Assembly (NCBI RefSeq): GCF_003201935.1
Contig: NZ_QJJL01000001.1
Span: 310,001-374,000 of the forward strand
Source: Loktanella sp. PT4BL
Lineage (GTDB): Bacteria > Pseudomonadota > Alphaproteobacteria > Rhodobacterales > Rhodobacteraceae
Reading direction: 5' to 3'
Length of the DNA stretch: 64,000 nucleotides
The notes under the pieces are model-generated. The model ran no database searches, was not told the DNA's origin, and was given only the letters and a program-made list of their open reading frames with translations. The translations under genes and the position numbers were made by a program. Positions 1-9,500 of this stretch are shown one piece after another; position 1 is the stretch's first letter, and every line of letters begins with the position of its first letter.

Positions 1-93
1 GCTGTCTTTGTGAACCGTCTCCGCAAGAAACTGGGGAGCAACCTGATCGAGACTGTGCGCGGTAGGGGCTACGTTATCAAAGCAACCGCATGA
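1..93 (+). CDS. Response regulator, C-terminal end only (OmpR/PhoB winged helix)
   Basis: Only the last 30 codons are in the window; the gene begins upstream of base 1. The peptide has the recognition-helix/wing signature of OmpR-family regulators (VNRLRKKLG followed by IETVRGRGYVI), so it is the DNA-binding end of a two-component response regulator. Its stop overlaps the start of the histidine kinase gene by four bases (ATGA at 90-93), which means the two are co-translated and are almost certainly cognate partners. The receiver domain cannot be seen, so the target genes and signal are unknown. Confidence 0.9.
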   Translation, partial: AVFVNRLRKKLGSNLIETVRGRGYVIKATA

Positions 94-1442
94 CATCCTT
101 ACGCGCCCGCGCAGTGACAGGCGGCATCCTTTGGGCGGTCGCGATCATCGTTTTGGGTTTGGCGGGCCTGTCATCCTATATGGCATCACAGGCCCAAGCC
201 CGTTTTCTTGATGTGCTGGAAACACGCCATTCGCAGGCTGTCGTTGCGGTTACAAACAATAGCGACACCACCGATGGTCTGGACCGCGCGATCGGTGATC
301 TGGTGTATCAGGTCCCGCTGTCGGGTCAGTACTGGCAGGTCGAGACCGAGGATGGCAGGATTTATGCGTCGCCATCGTTGGGAGAGGCGCGTTTGCCCGC
401 CGCAGTCGGGCGCTCGGAGGTTGCCCAGCGGCGTGAGTTTCTGGGCCCCAATAACGAAGCCCTGTTTGGTATAGGTCAATGGATCCCCGTTCGTGATGGC
501 GCGCTTTGGCATGTTCAGGTGGCCTCGTCGCTGCGGAGTTTTGATGAAGAGCAGATGGACCTGCGGCGCACGCTTTTGACGGCTTTTGCTTTTGTTGCCT
601 TCATGGGCGTCTTGGGTGCGTTGACACAGGTTGCACTAGTCTTGCGGCCTCTCAACAAGCTGCGGCAGGACGTTTCCGGCAAATGGGAACAGGACGGCGG
701 GATGAAAGTCGCCGACTATCCGGTCGAGGTTGCCCCGTTGGTGAATGACATCAACACCCTGATGGAGCGCAACCGCGATATCATGCGCCGCTCACGCAGG
801 CAGGCTGCAGACCTCGCCCATGCCATCAAGACCCCGTCGGCCATTATGCGCAACGAGTTGGATATGCTCATTATGAACGGCCATGATGTGCATGAAGCCG
901 TGGATGCGTTGGATCGGCTGGATGCGCAGCTCAAACGGTCCTTTGCGCGGATGCGCGCGGATGGCACTGACAGCACGATGGCTGTTGCGACGCCGCTGGA
1001 TGTCGCCCTGGGCCGCATGCAGCGTGCCTTTAATGCGCTTGCACAAAACGAAGGCAAGACATTCACCGCCAGTTTTGATCCCGGAATGCGCGTGCGTATG
1101 GACCAGAGCGATTTTGAAGAGGTGATGGGCAACCTTCTGGACAATGCGCTGAAGTGGGCCGCCTCTGAGGTGCGGCTAAAAGCGGACCTGACGAAAGACG
1201 GCCAGATCATGATCACCATTGCGGATGACGGCCCTGGTATTCCCAAGGAAGAGATCGCCAAGGCCACCCAGAGCGGGCAGCGGCTTGATACATCCAAGCC
1301 CGGTACCGGTCTCGGGCTCGCGATTGCGCATGACTTGATCCATGCCTACGGCGGCAAGATCCTGCTGTCCAAGGATGAAACACTCGGCGGGCTGGCCGTG
1401 CATCTGCGTTTGCCTGTCGCGGCCTCTAAGCGCCCCGATTAA
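90..1442 (+). CDS. Sensor histidine kinase, FeuQ/PhoQ-like
   Basis: This 450-residue inner-membrane sensor kinase has a first membrane helix at about residues 9-31, a periplasmic sensor region to about 165 and a second helix at about 166-188. A HAMP-like linker follows. The H-box LAHAIKTP, with the phospho-accepting His near residue 243, has the HxxKTP form seen in FeuQ and PhoQ kinases. The ATPase domain shows an N-box (NLLDNALKW, near 347), a G1 box (DDGPGIP, near 380) and a G2 box (GTGLGLAIAHDL). It sits directly behind its response regulator with an ATGA overlap. The last 17 bases overlap the end of the convergent gene at 1426. The FeuQ/PhoQ comparison is a family resemblance; the sensed ligand cannot be told from sequence. 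Confidence 0.92.
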   Translation: MTSLRARAVTGGILWAVAIIVLGLAGLSSYMASQAQARFLDVLETRHSQAVVAVTNNSDTTDGLDRAIGDLVYQVPLSGQYWQVETEDGRIYASPSLGEARLPAAVGRSEVAQRREFLGPNNEALFGIGQWIPVRDGALWHVQVASSLRSFDEEQMDLRRTLLTAFAFVAFMGVLGALTQVALVLRPLNKLRQDVSGKWEQDGGMKVADYPVEVAPLVNDINTLMERNRDIMRRSRRQAADLAHAIKTPSAIMRNELDMLIMNGHDVHEAVDALDRLDAQLKRSFARMRADGTDSTMAVATPLDVALGRMQRAFNALAQNEGKTFTASFDPGMRVRMDQSDFEEVMGNLLDNALKWAASEVRLKADLTKDGQIMITIADDGPGIPKEEIAKATQSGQRLDTSKPGTGLGLAIAHDLIHAYGGKILLSKDETLGGLAVHLRLPVAASKRPD

Positions 1443-2409
1443 AGAGTCCGCTCATGGCACGGCTGACAAGGCCGCTGACCGAAGGTTTCCTGGCGGCATG
1501 GAATGGCAGGGGGCGGCAAACTTCAATCGCAGCAACGCCAACGCGAGCGGTGAGTGCGCCGTTGATAACGCCCTCGCCAAAGCGCCGAGAGACCTTTGAC
1601 AGCACCCCGCCGCCGGCAACCGAGCTGATCAGATCATCACCCACAGCGACGGCACCGGTTGCGACCAGATGGGTCAGCACGGTGCGCGTCAGCCGCCAGC
1701 TGCCCAAGGTCCCTGCGCGGCCGCCATAGATTTCTGCGATCCGCCGGATCATGCGCAGATTTGCGGTGAGGGCCGTGAAAAGATCGGCCAAGGCGATGGG
1801 GACGATTGCGGTGACAGTCGCGACCTGCCTTGCGGCGGCCTCGACTTCGCGCTGGGCGCGGGCGTCAAGCGGGGTGAGAAGTGTGGTCTCAGCCAGGCCA
1901 AGCAAGCCGTCGGCATCAAGCACTTCATCGCGGCGGGACGTCAGTTCGGCGCGTCCCCAAGCGGTGTCCTCGCGGTTGCCATAGAGCTTTTCCAGTGAAG
2001 CGATGACGCCGCGTGCCTGTTTCAGATCGTGTGACAGCAAGGCCGCTTGTGCCTGATGCTGGATCTGGTCGAGTTTGCGCAAGCGACCGAAGGCGGCCAG
2101 TTCGCGCAGGGCGATGATGGCGAGGACGGCGAGGAGGAGTGCGACGAGTGCGGTGGCGATGCCGCCCAGAATGGGCGAGCGCGCGAGGAGCGCGTTGATG
2201 TAATCCCATGCGGCCAGTGACACCACAAAGCCCGTCAGGGCGATTGTGACAGACCAGAACCACCTTGCGAGACGCGAGGGGCGGCGCGCCGCGATCGCCG
2301 CGACCTGTTGCATTGCGGCACCTTGCGGCTCATCGGGTACGGCAGGGGCCATGTCGGGTTGTGCGGCTTCAGTGCCTTCGAGGTCGATCAGTACTGGGCC
2401 ACGGGTCAT
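1426..2409 (-). CDS. TIGR01620/YcjF-like membrane protein (DUF697)
   Basis: This 327-residue protein has a variable N-terminus, two adjacent membrane helices (about residues 52-72 and 82-102) and a C-terminal helical domain of the DUF697 type. It matches the layout of YcjF/TIGR01620 proteins, whose function is not settled. The start overlaps the stop of the upstream YcjX-like GTPase gene by four bases. The same ycjX-ycjF pairing occurs in many proteobacteria, where the two are thought to work together in envelope stress. The product is therefore expected in the inner membrane beside the YcjX-like protein. A direct role is not known. Confidence 0.85.
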   Translation of the reverse strand: MTRGPVLIDLEGTEAAQPDMAPAVPDEPQGAAMQQVAAIAARRPSRLARWFWSVTIALTGFVVSLAAWDYINALLARSPILGGIATALVALLLAVLAIIALRELAAFGRLRKLDQIQHQAQAALLSHDLKQARGVIASLEKLYGNREDTAWGRAELTSRRDEVLDADGLLGLAETTLLTPLDARAQREVEAAARQVATVTAIVPIALADLFTALTANLRMIRRIAEIYGGRAGTLGSWRLTRTVLTHLVATGAVAVGDDLISSVAGGGVLSKVSRRFGEGVINGALTARVGVAAIEVCRPLPFHAARKPSVSGLVSRAMSGLFNRGA

Positions 2410-3818
2410 AGCCGGTCTCCGAATAGGAACTGCGCGGCTTTGTCCAGCCGGATATGGGGTGGTCCGTCGCCGGGTTTACGGGTCAGGGGCGCGGGGGCAA
2501 AGTTCATGATGCTGTAATCCGCGTCCAGCCATTTGTCCGACCCTTGCTGTGCGGGGGTCAGCAGATGCGCGGGATCATCGGGCAGCTTGCCGGGATAGAA
2601 GGCGGCTTGTTTATTGGTGTCGCGCAGGCGGCCGCGCACTACGTCAAGCGGGCCGTCCTTGTGATCAACCGTTTCTTCCACGGTCGTACGCAGGGCGGCA
2701 ATCGACATCGCGGCGGTCTGCGCGCCTGCGAAATCGGCGCGGTCTTTGGCCTCGCGCAGGAGCGCTTGGGTGATCGCGGTCAGTTGCGGGTGTTGGCTGT
2801 GGTGCAGGTGGTCGGCTTTGGTGGCGGCGAAAAGGATCTTTTCGACGCGACGGCCTTGGAAAATGCGGGTCAGGAAGGCGTTGCGCCCGGGGCGGAAGGC
2901 CCCGAGGATGCGCGCCATGGCATTGCGCAGGTCGTCAAGGGCGGCGGGCCCTGCATGGATTGCGCCCAGCACATCGACCAGCACGATCTGGCGGTCGATT
3001 TTGGCGAAATGGTCCTGAAAGAACGGGCGCACGATATTGCGTTTGTAGCTTTCAAAGCGCCGCTCGAATTCGCGGCCCAGTGATCCGCGCGGATAGCGCG
3101 CGTCGGGCAGGGGGGCGAAGGTCAGGACAGGCGATCCGGCAAGATCACCGGGAAGCAGGAAACGACCGGGTGAGCAATCGGAAAAGCCTGCTTCGCGGGC
3201 CTCTTTGAGGTGGGCGGTAAAGCGTTCGGCCAGCACCTGCGCTTCGGGTTCATCAAGCGGGACTGTGGGGTCTACACCTGCAACCAAAGCAACATAATCG
3301 TCACCCCCGGGCCGACCCCTGGCGCGGTCGAGCGCTGCTTGTGACCACTCCGCGTAGGATTGATCAAGCAGGCCAAGATCCAGCAGCCATTCGCCGGGAT
3401 AATCGACGATGTCGATATGCACAGTGTGCGGGCCGGAAAGGCCCGATAACAGACCGCTGGGCTGGACGCGCAGGGAAAGCCGCAGTTCGCTGATCTGGCG
3501 GGTGCCTTGCGGCCAGCTGGGGTCGGGTGCGGTTAGTTGGGCCAGATAGGTTTCATAGGCAAAGCGCGGCACGGTATCGTCAGGCTGGGGTTGCAGATAG
3601 GCGGTGCGGATGGCGCCGGATGCGGCGGCCTCAAGCTGGGGCATGCGGCCACGGTCCATCAGGTTGGCGACCAGCGAGGTGATGAAAACCGTTTTGCCCG
3701 CGCGCGACAGGCCTGTGACGCCAAGGCGGATCACCGGATCGCTGAAAGGGGCGGTCAGTGTATGGCTCACGCCCTCGATGGTACGAGTGATCTGATCTGC
3801 GATTGTTGCGATAACCAA
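2406..3818 (-). CDS. YcjX-family P-loop GTPase (DUF463)
   Basis: This 470-residue protein has a clear P-loop (GLSRAGKTVFITSL, about residues 35-48), followed by DIVDYPGEWLLDL, which carries the Walker B/G3-like DxxG element, and later AATKADHLH, which resembles the G4 NKxD element. These are hallmarks of the YcjX/DUF463 family of stress-linked GTPases. It is the first gene of a two-gene minus-strand operon with the YcjF-like gene (ATGA overlap at 2406-2409). It is divergent from truA, with a 94-base shared upstream region. Family membership is firm. The cellular role of the family is poorly defined. Confidence 0.88.
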   Translation of the reverse strand: MVIATIADQITRTIEGVSHTLTAPFSDPVIRLGVTGLSRAGKTVFITSLVANLMDRGRMPQLEAAASGAIRTAYLQPQPDDTVPRFAYETYLAQLTAPDPSWPQGTRQISELRLSLRVQPSGLLSGLSGPHTVHIDIVDYPGEWLLDLGLLDQSYAEWSQAALDRARGRPGGDDYVALVAGVDPTVPLDEPEAQVLAERFTAHLKEAREAGFSDCSPGRFLLPGDLAGSPVLTFAPLPDARYPRGSLGREFERRFESYKRNIVRPFFQDHFAKIDRQIVLVDVLGAIHAGPAALDDLRNAMARILGAFRPGRNAFLTRIFQGRRVEKILFAATKADHLHHSQHPQLTAITQALLREAKDRADFAGAQTAAMSIAALRTTVEETVDHKDGPLDVVRGRLRDTNKQAAFYPGKLPDDPAHLLTPAQQGSDKWLDADYSIMNFAPAPLTRKPGDGPPHIRLDKAAQFLFGDRL

Positions 3819-3912
3819 AATCGGCCCTTTCCGTGCTTTGATTGAAGATAGGGACGCTGTGACAGGATGTGTAGGGATTGATTTTGCCCGATGCTCCCCC
3901 TAATCCGGTCCA

Positions 3913-4680
3913 ATGCCCCGTTATGCCCTTCTTGTTGAATATCATGGCGCACCCTTTGCAGGGTGGCAGCGGCAGAGTGATCAGCCTTCCGTTCAGGGCG
4001 CTATTGAAGCGGCTTTGGCCAAGCTGGAGCCGCGCGACCACACCATTGCCGCCGCCGGGCGCACCGATGCCGGGGTCAATGCCACAGGGCAGGTGGCGCA
4101 TTGTGATCTGGAAAAGGATTGGGATCCGTTCCGCCTCTCCGAAGCGTTGAATTTCCATCTGAAGCCCGCGCCAGTGGCGATCGTCGCCTGTGCGCAGGTA
4201 GCCGACGATTGGCACGCGCGGTTTGATGCACTGGAACGGCGGTATCTCTTTCGCCTGATGTCGCGGCGCGCGCCGCTGACGTTTGAGGCGGGGCAGATGT
4301 GGCGGGTCAACCATCCGCTGGATGCAGCCGCGATGCAGGCGGGGGCGGATCAATTGCTGGGCCAACATGACTTTACGACCTTCCGCTCCTCGATCTGTCA
4401 GGCGAAAAGTCCGGTGAAGACATTGGATGAACTGCGGATCGAGGTGGTGCCGCATGATCATGGCACCGAATACCGGTTCCATGTGCGGGCACGGTCGTTC
4501 CTGCACAATCAGGTGCGCAGCTTTGTGGGCACGCTTGAACGCGTTGGTGCAGGCGCCTGGACGCCCGACGATGTTGGGGCGGCATTGGCGGCAAAAGACC
4601 GTGCAGCCTGCGGTCCTGTTTGCCCGCCACAGGGGCTCTATCTGGCGGGGGTGACCTACCCTGAAAACCCCTTTGCGTAA
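3913..4680 (+). CDS. truA: tRNA pseudouridine(38-40) synthase TruA
   Basis: At 255 residues this has the usual TruA length. It begins with the family N-terminus [19 protein letters not shown] and carries the catalytic motif [11 protein letters not shown], whose Asp near residue 52 is the nucleophile of all pseudouridine synthases in this class. Later conserved elements include [16 protein letters not shown] and a [10 protein letters not shown] end. The enzyme converts uridines 38-40 in the tRNA anticodon arm to pseudouridine in the cytoplasm. It stands alone between divergent ycjX-like and co-directional tamA genes. Many alphaproteobacteria keep truA beside fmt or def, which are not seen here. 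Confidence 0.97.
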   Translation: MPRYALLVEYHGAPFAGWQRQSDQPSVQGAIEAALAKLEPRDHTIAAAGRTDAGVNATGQVAHCDLEKDWDPFRLSEALNFHLKPAPVAIVACAQVADDWHARFDALERRYLFRLMSRRAPLTFEAGQMWRVNHPLDAAAMQAGADQLLGQHDFTTFRSSICQAKSPVKTLDELRIEVVPHDHGTEYRFHVRARSFLHNQVRSFVGTLERVGAGAWTPDDVGAALAAKDRAACGPVCPPQGLYLAGVTYPENPFA

Positions 4681-4824
4681 GGTCTGTCTTGCCAGAAGTC
4701 GCTCGACGCGGATGGAAAACATCCTATCATCCCGATGTGATTGGTAAATTGAGCCTGACACCTTTAGGCCACCCAAGACGACTGGAAAGAAGAGCCGATC
4801 CGACGTTGGAGGCGCGGTAGAAAC

Positions 4825-6594
4825 ATGTTGAAACGTTCCTGTGCGATTGTGCTTTTTTGTGCCAGTTCCGCTTCTGCGCAAGACGTGCGGCTGGTGACGG
4901 ATGCCGCCGAAACCGCATTGAACGACGCTTCGCTGTTGGTTGCACTGGAAGCAGGGTCAGCGCCGCAAGACTATATCGCCGCCGCCCGTGCAGACTACCG
5001 CCGCCTGCTGACGGCGCTTTATGGATCGGGGTATTACGGTGGGACAATCTCGATCACTGTTGACGGACGCGAGGCTGCGAATATCGCACCGCTGGATGCG
5101 CCTGATGCAATCAGTCAGGTTGTTATCACGGTTGATCCCGGTGACCGGTTTACCTTTGGTGATGTGCAGATTGCCCCGCTCCCGCCCGCGACCACGCTGC
5201 TTGATGATCTTGGGCCGCGTCGCACCGCGGAATCGGCTGTGATCGGGGATGTGGTGCGGGACGGGATCAACAGTTGGCGTGATCTGGGATATGCCAAGGC
5301 GCGTGTCGTGGACCAGCGCATTGTCGCGCGCCATGCGGATGCGAAGCTGGATGTCGATGTTGTCCTTGATACCGGTCCGCGTTTGCGGTTCGGGCCGCTT
5401 TCGGTTTCGGGCAATCGCAACGTCGATGATGACCGTGTCCGTGAAATAGCGGGATTACCGGAAGGTGAAGTGTTCTCGCCGCAAGAAATGGACGCGGCCG
5501 AGCGGCGTCTGCGCCGAACCGGTAGTTTTGCAAGTGTCGCGCTTTCCGAGGCGGACCAGATCGGCCCGAACGATACTTTGCCGATCAATGCGCGAGTGTC
5601 CGAAGCCAATCCGCGCAGGATCGGTTTCGGGATCGAGCTTTCGTCGATTGAAGGTGTCACGCTGTCCTCGTTCTGGCTGCACCGGAATTTGCTGGGTGGG
5701 GCGGAACGTATCCGCGTGGATGCAGAGGTGTCCGGGATCACTGGTGAGACGGGCGGCATTGATTACCGTTTGGGCGGCACGTTCACGCGTCCGGCAACCT
5801 TTGGCCCTGACACCGACTATTATCTGAGTGGCGAAATTTCGCGGCAGGATGAACCGGAATTCCTGATTGACAAGATCAGCGTTGAAGCCGGCTTTTCACG
5901 GATCCTGAGCGATGATCTGACTGTGCGCGCGGGTGTCGGGATATTGCGGGCACGTGAAGAAACCGCACTGGAGACCCGCGAATATACGTTGTTCACGCTG
6001 CCCTTGGACGCGACACTGGATCGTCGCGATGAACCCTCGAATGCGTCAAACGGCTACTATCTTGATGTCAGCGCCACGCCTTTTATCAGCACTGACGGTG
6101 AAATCAGCGGTGCGCGGCTTTATGGTGATGCACGGGGTTATGTGACCTTGGGCGAAGAAGAAAGGCTGACACTGGCCGGGCGCGTGCAACTGGGGAGCGT
6201 TCTGGGTGCCGACCTGACCGAAGCGCCTGCAGATTTTCTGTTCTACTCGGGCGGTGGTGGTACGGTCCGCGGACAGGCCTATCAATCACTGGGCGTTGAA
6301 ACAGTGGAAGGTCTTGAGACTGTGACGACGGGGGGGGCATCCTTCCTCGGGACGCAGCTTGAAGCGCGTTATGCGATCCGCGAGAATATTTCCCTTGTCG
6401 GGTTTTATGATTTTGGTCAGGTGGGTGCTGCGGCCTCGCCCTTCGAAGATGCAGAATGGCATGCGGGCGCAGGGGTTGGCCTGCGCTATAATACAGGGAT
6501 CGGGCCGATCCGTCTGGATCTGGGCACACAGGCCAGCGGCGACAACGCAGGCGAGGATTTGCAGGTTTACATCGGTATCGGACAAGCGTTTTGA
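4825..6594 (+). CDS. tamA: TamA-like outer-membrane assembly protein (BamA/Omp85 family)
   Basis: This 589-residue protein has a signal peptide (MLKRSCAIVLFCASSASAQ). POTRA-like repeats follow over about residues 20-260 (the GPRLRFGPLSVSGNRNVDDD stretch is a clear POTRA start), then a 16-strand barrel domain. The barrel ends in a terminal phenylalanine (IGIGQAF), the usual outer-membrane insertion signal. The next gene overlaps its stop by four bases and encodes a TamB-like protein, which fixes the identity as TamA rather than BamA. The pair forms the translocation and assembly module that spans the periplasm and assists autotransporters and, probably, lipid transport. The RBS is GGAGG about 13-17 bases upstream, so spacing is long but there is no better start. 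Confidence 0.93.
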   Translation: MLKRSCAIVLFCASSASAQDVRLVTDAAETALNDASLLVALEAGSAPQDYIAAARADYRRLLTALYGSGYYGGTISITVDGREAANIAPLDAPDAISQVVITVDPGDRFTFGDVQIAPLPPATTLLDDLGPRRTAESAVIGDVVRDGINSWRDLGYAKARVVDQRIVARHADAKLDVDVVLDTGPRLRFGPLSVSGNRNVDDDRVREIAGLPEGEVFSPQEMDAAERRLRRTGSFASVALSEADQIGPNDTLPINARVSEANPRRIGFGIELSSIEGVTLSSFWLHRNLLGGAERIRVDAEVSGITGETGGIDYRLGGTFTRPATFGPDTDYYLSGEISRQDEPEFLIDKISVEAGFSRILSDDLTVRAGVGILRAREETALETREYTLFTLPLDATLDRRDEPSNASNGYYLDVSATPFISTDGEISGARLYGDARGYVTLGEEERLTLAGRVQLGSVLGADLTEAPADFLFYSGGGGTVRGQAYQSLGVETVEGLETVTTGGASFLGTQLEARYAIRENISLVGFYDFGQVGAAASPFEDAEWHAGAGVGLRYNTGIGPIRLDLGTQASGDNAGEDLQVYIGIGQAF

Positions 6595-9500
6595 AACGGT
6601 TCTTAAGCATATGTGCGCTCTGCGCTGCCCCTTTCACGGCCTCCGCACAAGAGGATGACGGCGAGGGCTATCTGGCGGGTTTGATCGAGGAAAACCTGTC
6701 CGGTGTCAGCCGTCAGGTGAATATTCAGGGCTTCGAGGGCGCGCTGAGTTCCGAGGCAACCATTGACGTGCTGACGATTGCGGATGCCGATGGTGTTTGG
6801 CTGACGCTGGAAGACATCGTGCTGAACTGGAGACGAACAGCCCTGCTGCGCGGTGTCATCGATGTCAGCGAGTTGAGCGCCGCGCGGATTATCGTATCAC
6901 GCCCGCCCCTGTCAGAAAACACGGGCCCCGCGCCCGAAGCGCAGCCGTTTTCCTTGCCGGAATTGCCGGTCAGCGTGTCCCTTGATCAGCTGCGTATCGA
7001 CAGCGTCGAGTTGGGCGAGGCGTTTCTGGGCGAGCCAATCACGGTGTCGCTGAACGGATCTGCGCAGCTGGCTGATGGCGAAGGGACTGTGACGCTCAAC
7101 GCCGAGCGCTTGGGCGATAAATCCGGTATTTTCGAGATCAACGGCAGTTTTGTGAACGAAACCCGCCTGCTCGATCTGTTCCTGAACCTTGACGAGGGAC
7201 CAGACGGCATTGTGGCGCGGTTGATTGATCTGCCCGGCAGACCCGCCGTCAAACTGGAGGTCGCGGGTGCGGCCCCGCTGGATGACTACGCGGCGACACT
7301 GGCGATTGCGACGGATGGACAGGACCGCCTTACGGGCAACTTCGCGCTGACCAGCGCCGGGGACGCGCGGCGGATTTCGCTCGATATTGGTGGTGATATC
7401 AGCCCGCTGTTTTTACCCGAATACCAGGGGTTCTTTGGCAATGACGCCAGCCTCTCTGCGCAGGTGTTCCAGGCGGCAGACGGGCGCATTGATGTGCAGC
7501 AACTTGCGCTGGATGCGGGACGTGTGGCGTTGAATGGTTCGGTGCAGATCGGCAGCGGGGGCTGGCCCGCGGTGATTGATCTGAACGGGGGCATCACCGC
7601 TTTGGGGAATGATCCGGTTCTTTTGCCTCTCAGTGGCCCGCGTACCTTTGTGAATGGCATGGATTTGGCGATCAGCTACGACGCTGGGGTCGCGGACACT
7701 TGGCGCGCAGATATCACAGTGCAGGGGCTGGACCGTCCCGGGCTGTCGATTGACACGCTGCGCCTGCAGGGCGGGGGTTTGTTACGCTCTGGTGAAGGGA
7801 CGCAACAGGGGCTTTTCACCGCTGATCTTGCCTATGGCGCGACAGGCCTGCAATTGGATGATGCCGGTGCCGCGCGGGCCTTTGGTGACGAGATAGGTGG
7901 CGAATTCAACGCGTCGCGCGTAGAAGGCGCGCCGATTGAGATCACGCGGCTCACCCTGAGCGGTGCTGGGCTGGACGCACAGGCGCAGGCGACGATCGAG
8001 GGGCCTGATGCCGGTTTCCGTACCAATGCCACAATGAATGTCGGTATCGCGGGGTTGGGGCGGTTCTCCACGCTTGCGGGGCGCGATATCGGGGGCGGGG
8101 CCGAACTGGCTGTGCTGGCGAATATGACGCCGCTGGATGGTCTGTTCAATTTCGTGGTGTCTGGGGAAACCAGTGATCTGTCGATCGGTATTCCCGAGGC
8201 TGACCGGATTTTGGCCGGCACGGGGACATTCGCGGCGACGGCGGTGCGGGATACCGCAGGCACGCGGCTTGAGGACTTGCGCGTGAATACCGATGCGGCC
8301 AGCATCCGGGCCAATGCCGCATTGACCAGCGAGGGTGCGGATGCACGTATCAATGCCAGCCTGCGCGACGTGGCCCTCGTTCTGCCTGACCTGTCAGGAC
8401 CCGCTGCCGTGGCGGGTGACGTCACACAGCGTGCGGATGGTACAATCGAATTTGCACTCAACGGCACGGGCCCTGCGGCGACATTTGACACCAGCGGGAC
8501 TGTTAATCCAGCCGAAACAGGGCAGACACTAAATGCTGCGATTGAGGCCGAGATCAGCGATCTGACACGCTATGCCGGATTGGCCGGGCGGCCCTTGGCC
8601 GGTGCTTTGTCAGTTGAGGGAAGCGGTGTCCTTCTTGCAGATGGACAGCGGTTTGACGTTGATCTGCGCGCACAGACACGCGATCTGGTGACGGGTGTGG
8701 CCCGCATTGACCCCCTGCTGGCGGGTGAAGGCAGTTTTACAGCCGCGCTTTCGCACGTAGGTGACGGACGGTTCGGGATCGGCGATCTGCTGGTCCGGAC
8801 GCCGGCGATGTCGCTGCGCGGTGATGCAGATGTGTCGCTGACGGGCGCCAACACGGCGGACCTTGCGTTCCGGATCAATGATGCCGACTTGCTTGATCCC
8901 AGCCTGAGCGGGCCGGTGACCGTGGACCTGACCGCTGTGCCTGCGCCGATGGATGCAACCGATGTGACGCTGCGCGCTTTGGGGCCGGGGACAGATGTGG
9001 GGCTGACCGCAACAGTGGCTTCGCCAGAGAATGGACGCGAAGTCTCCGGTGATCTGGACCTGCAGGTCGAGAGCCTTACAGCATTTGCCACGCTGATCGG
9101 TCAACCGGTGGCAGGCAGCGTTGATCTGACAGCATCAGGAAGCCTGCTGCCTGATCTCAGCCGCTTTGATACCCAAGTGAACCTGCGCAGTGAAGACCTG
9201 CGCATTGGCAACCCGACGGTTGACGCGCTTTTGGCGGGGACGGGCCGGATTAATGCGACTGTGTCATTCGCGGATGAGGTTCTGGCGGTGCGGACATTAG
9301 AGGTGTCCACCCGCGAACTGTCGGTTGTGGGCGCGCTGAACGGGGCGGCAGGTTTTGGTCAGGGCCGGTTCAACGCCAGTTTGCGCGACGTGGGCATTCT
9401 GACTGATCAGATCAGCGGACCGATCCGTGCACGCGGATCAGCCTCTCTGGATGAAAACGGCACATGGGGCATTGATGCCACAGGCACCGGCCCGGGCGGG

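Noticed and set aside
3631-4881. 416-residue minus-strand frame over truA and the ycjX 5' end
   Set aside because: It crosses two well-supported genes and an intergenic promoter region; no domain is seen.
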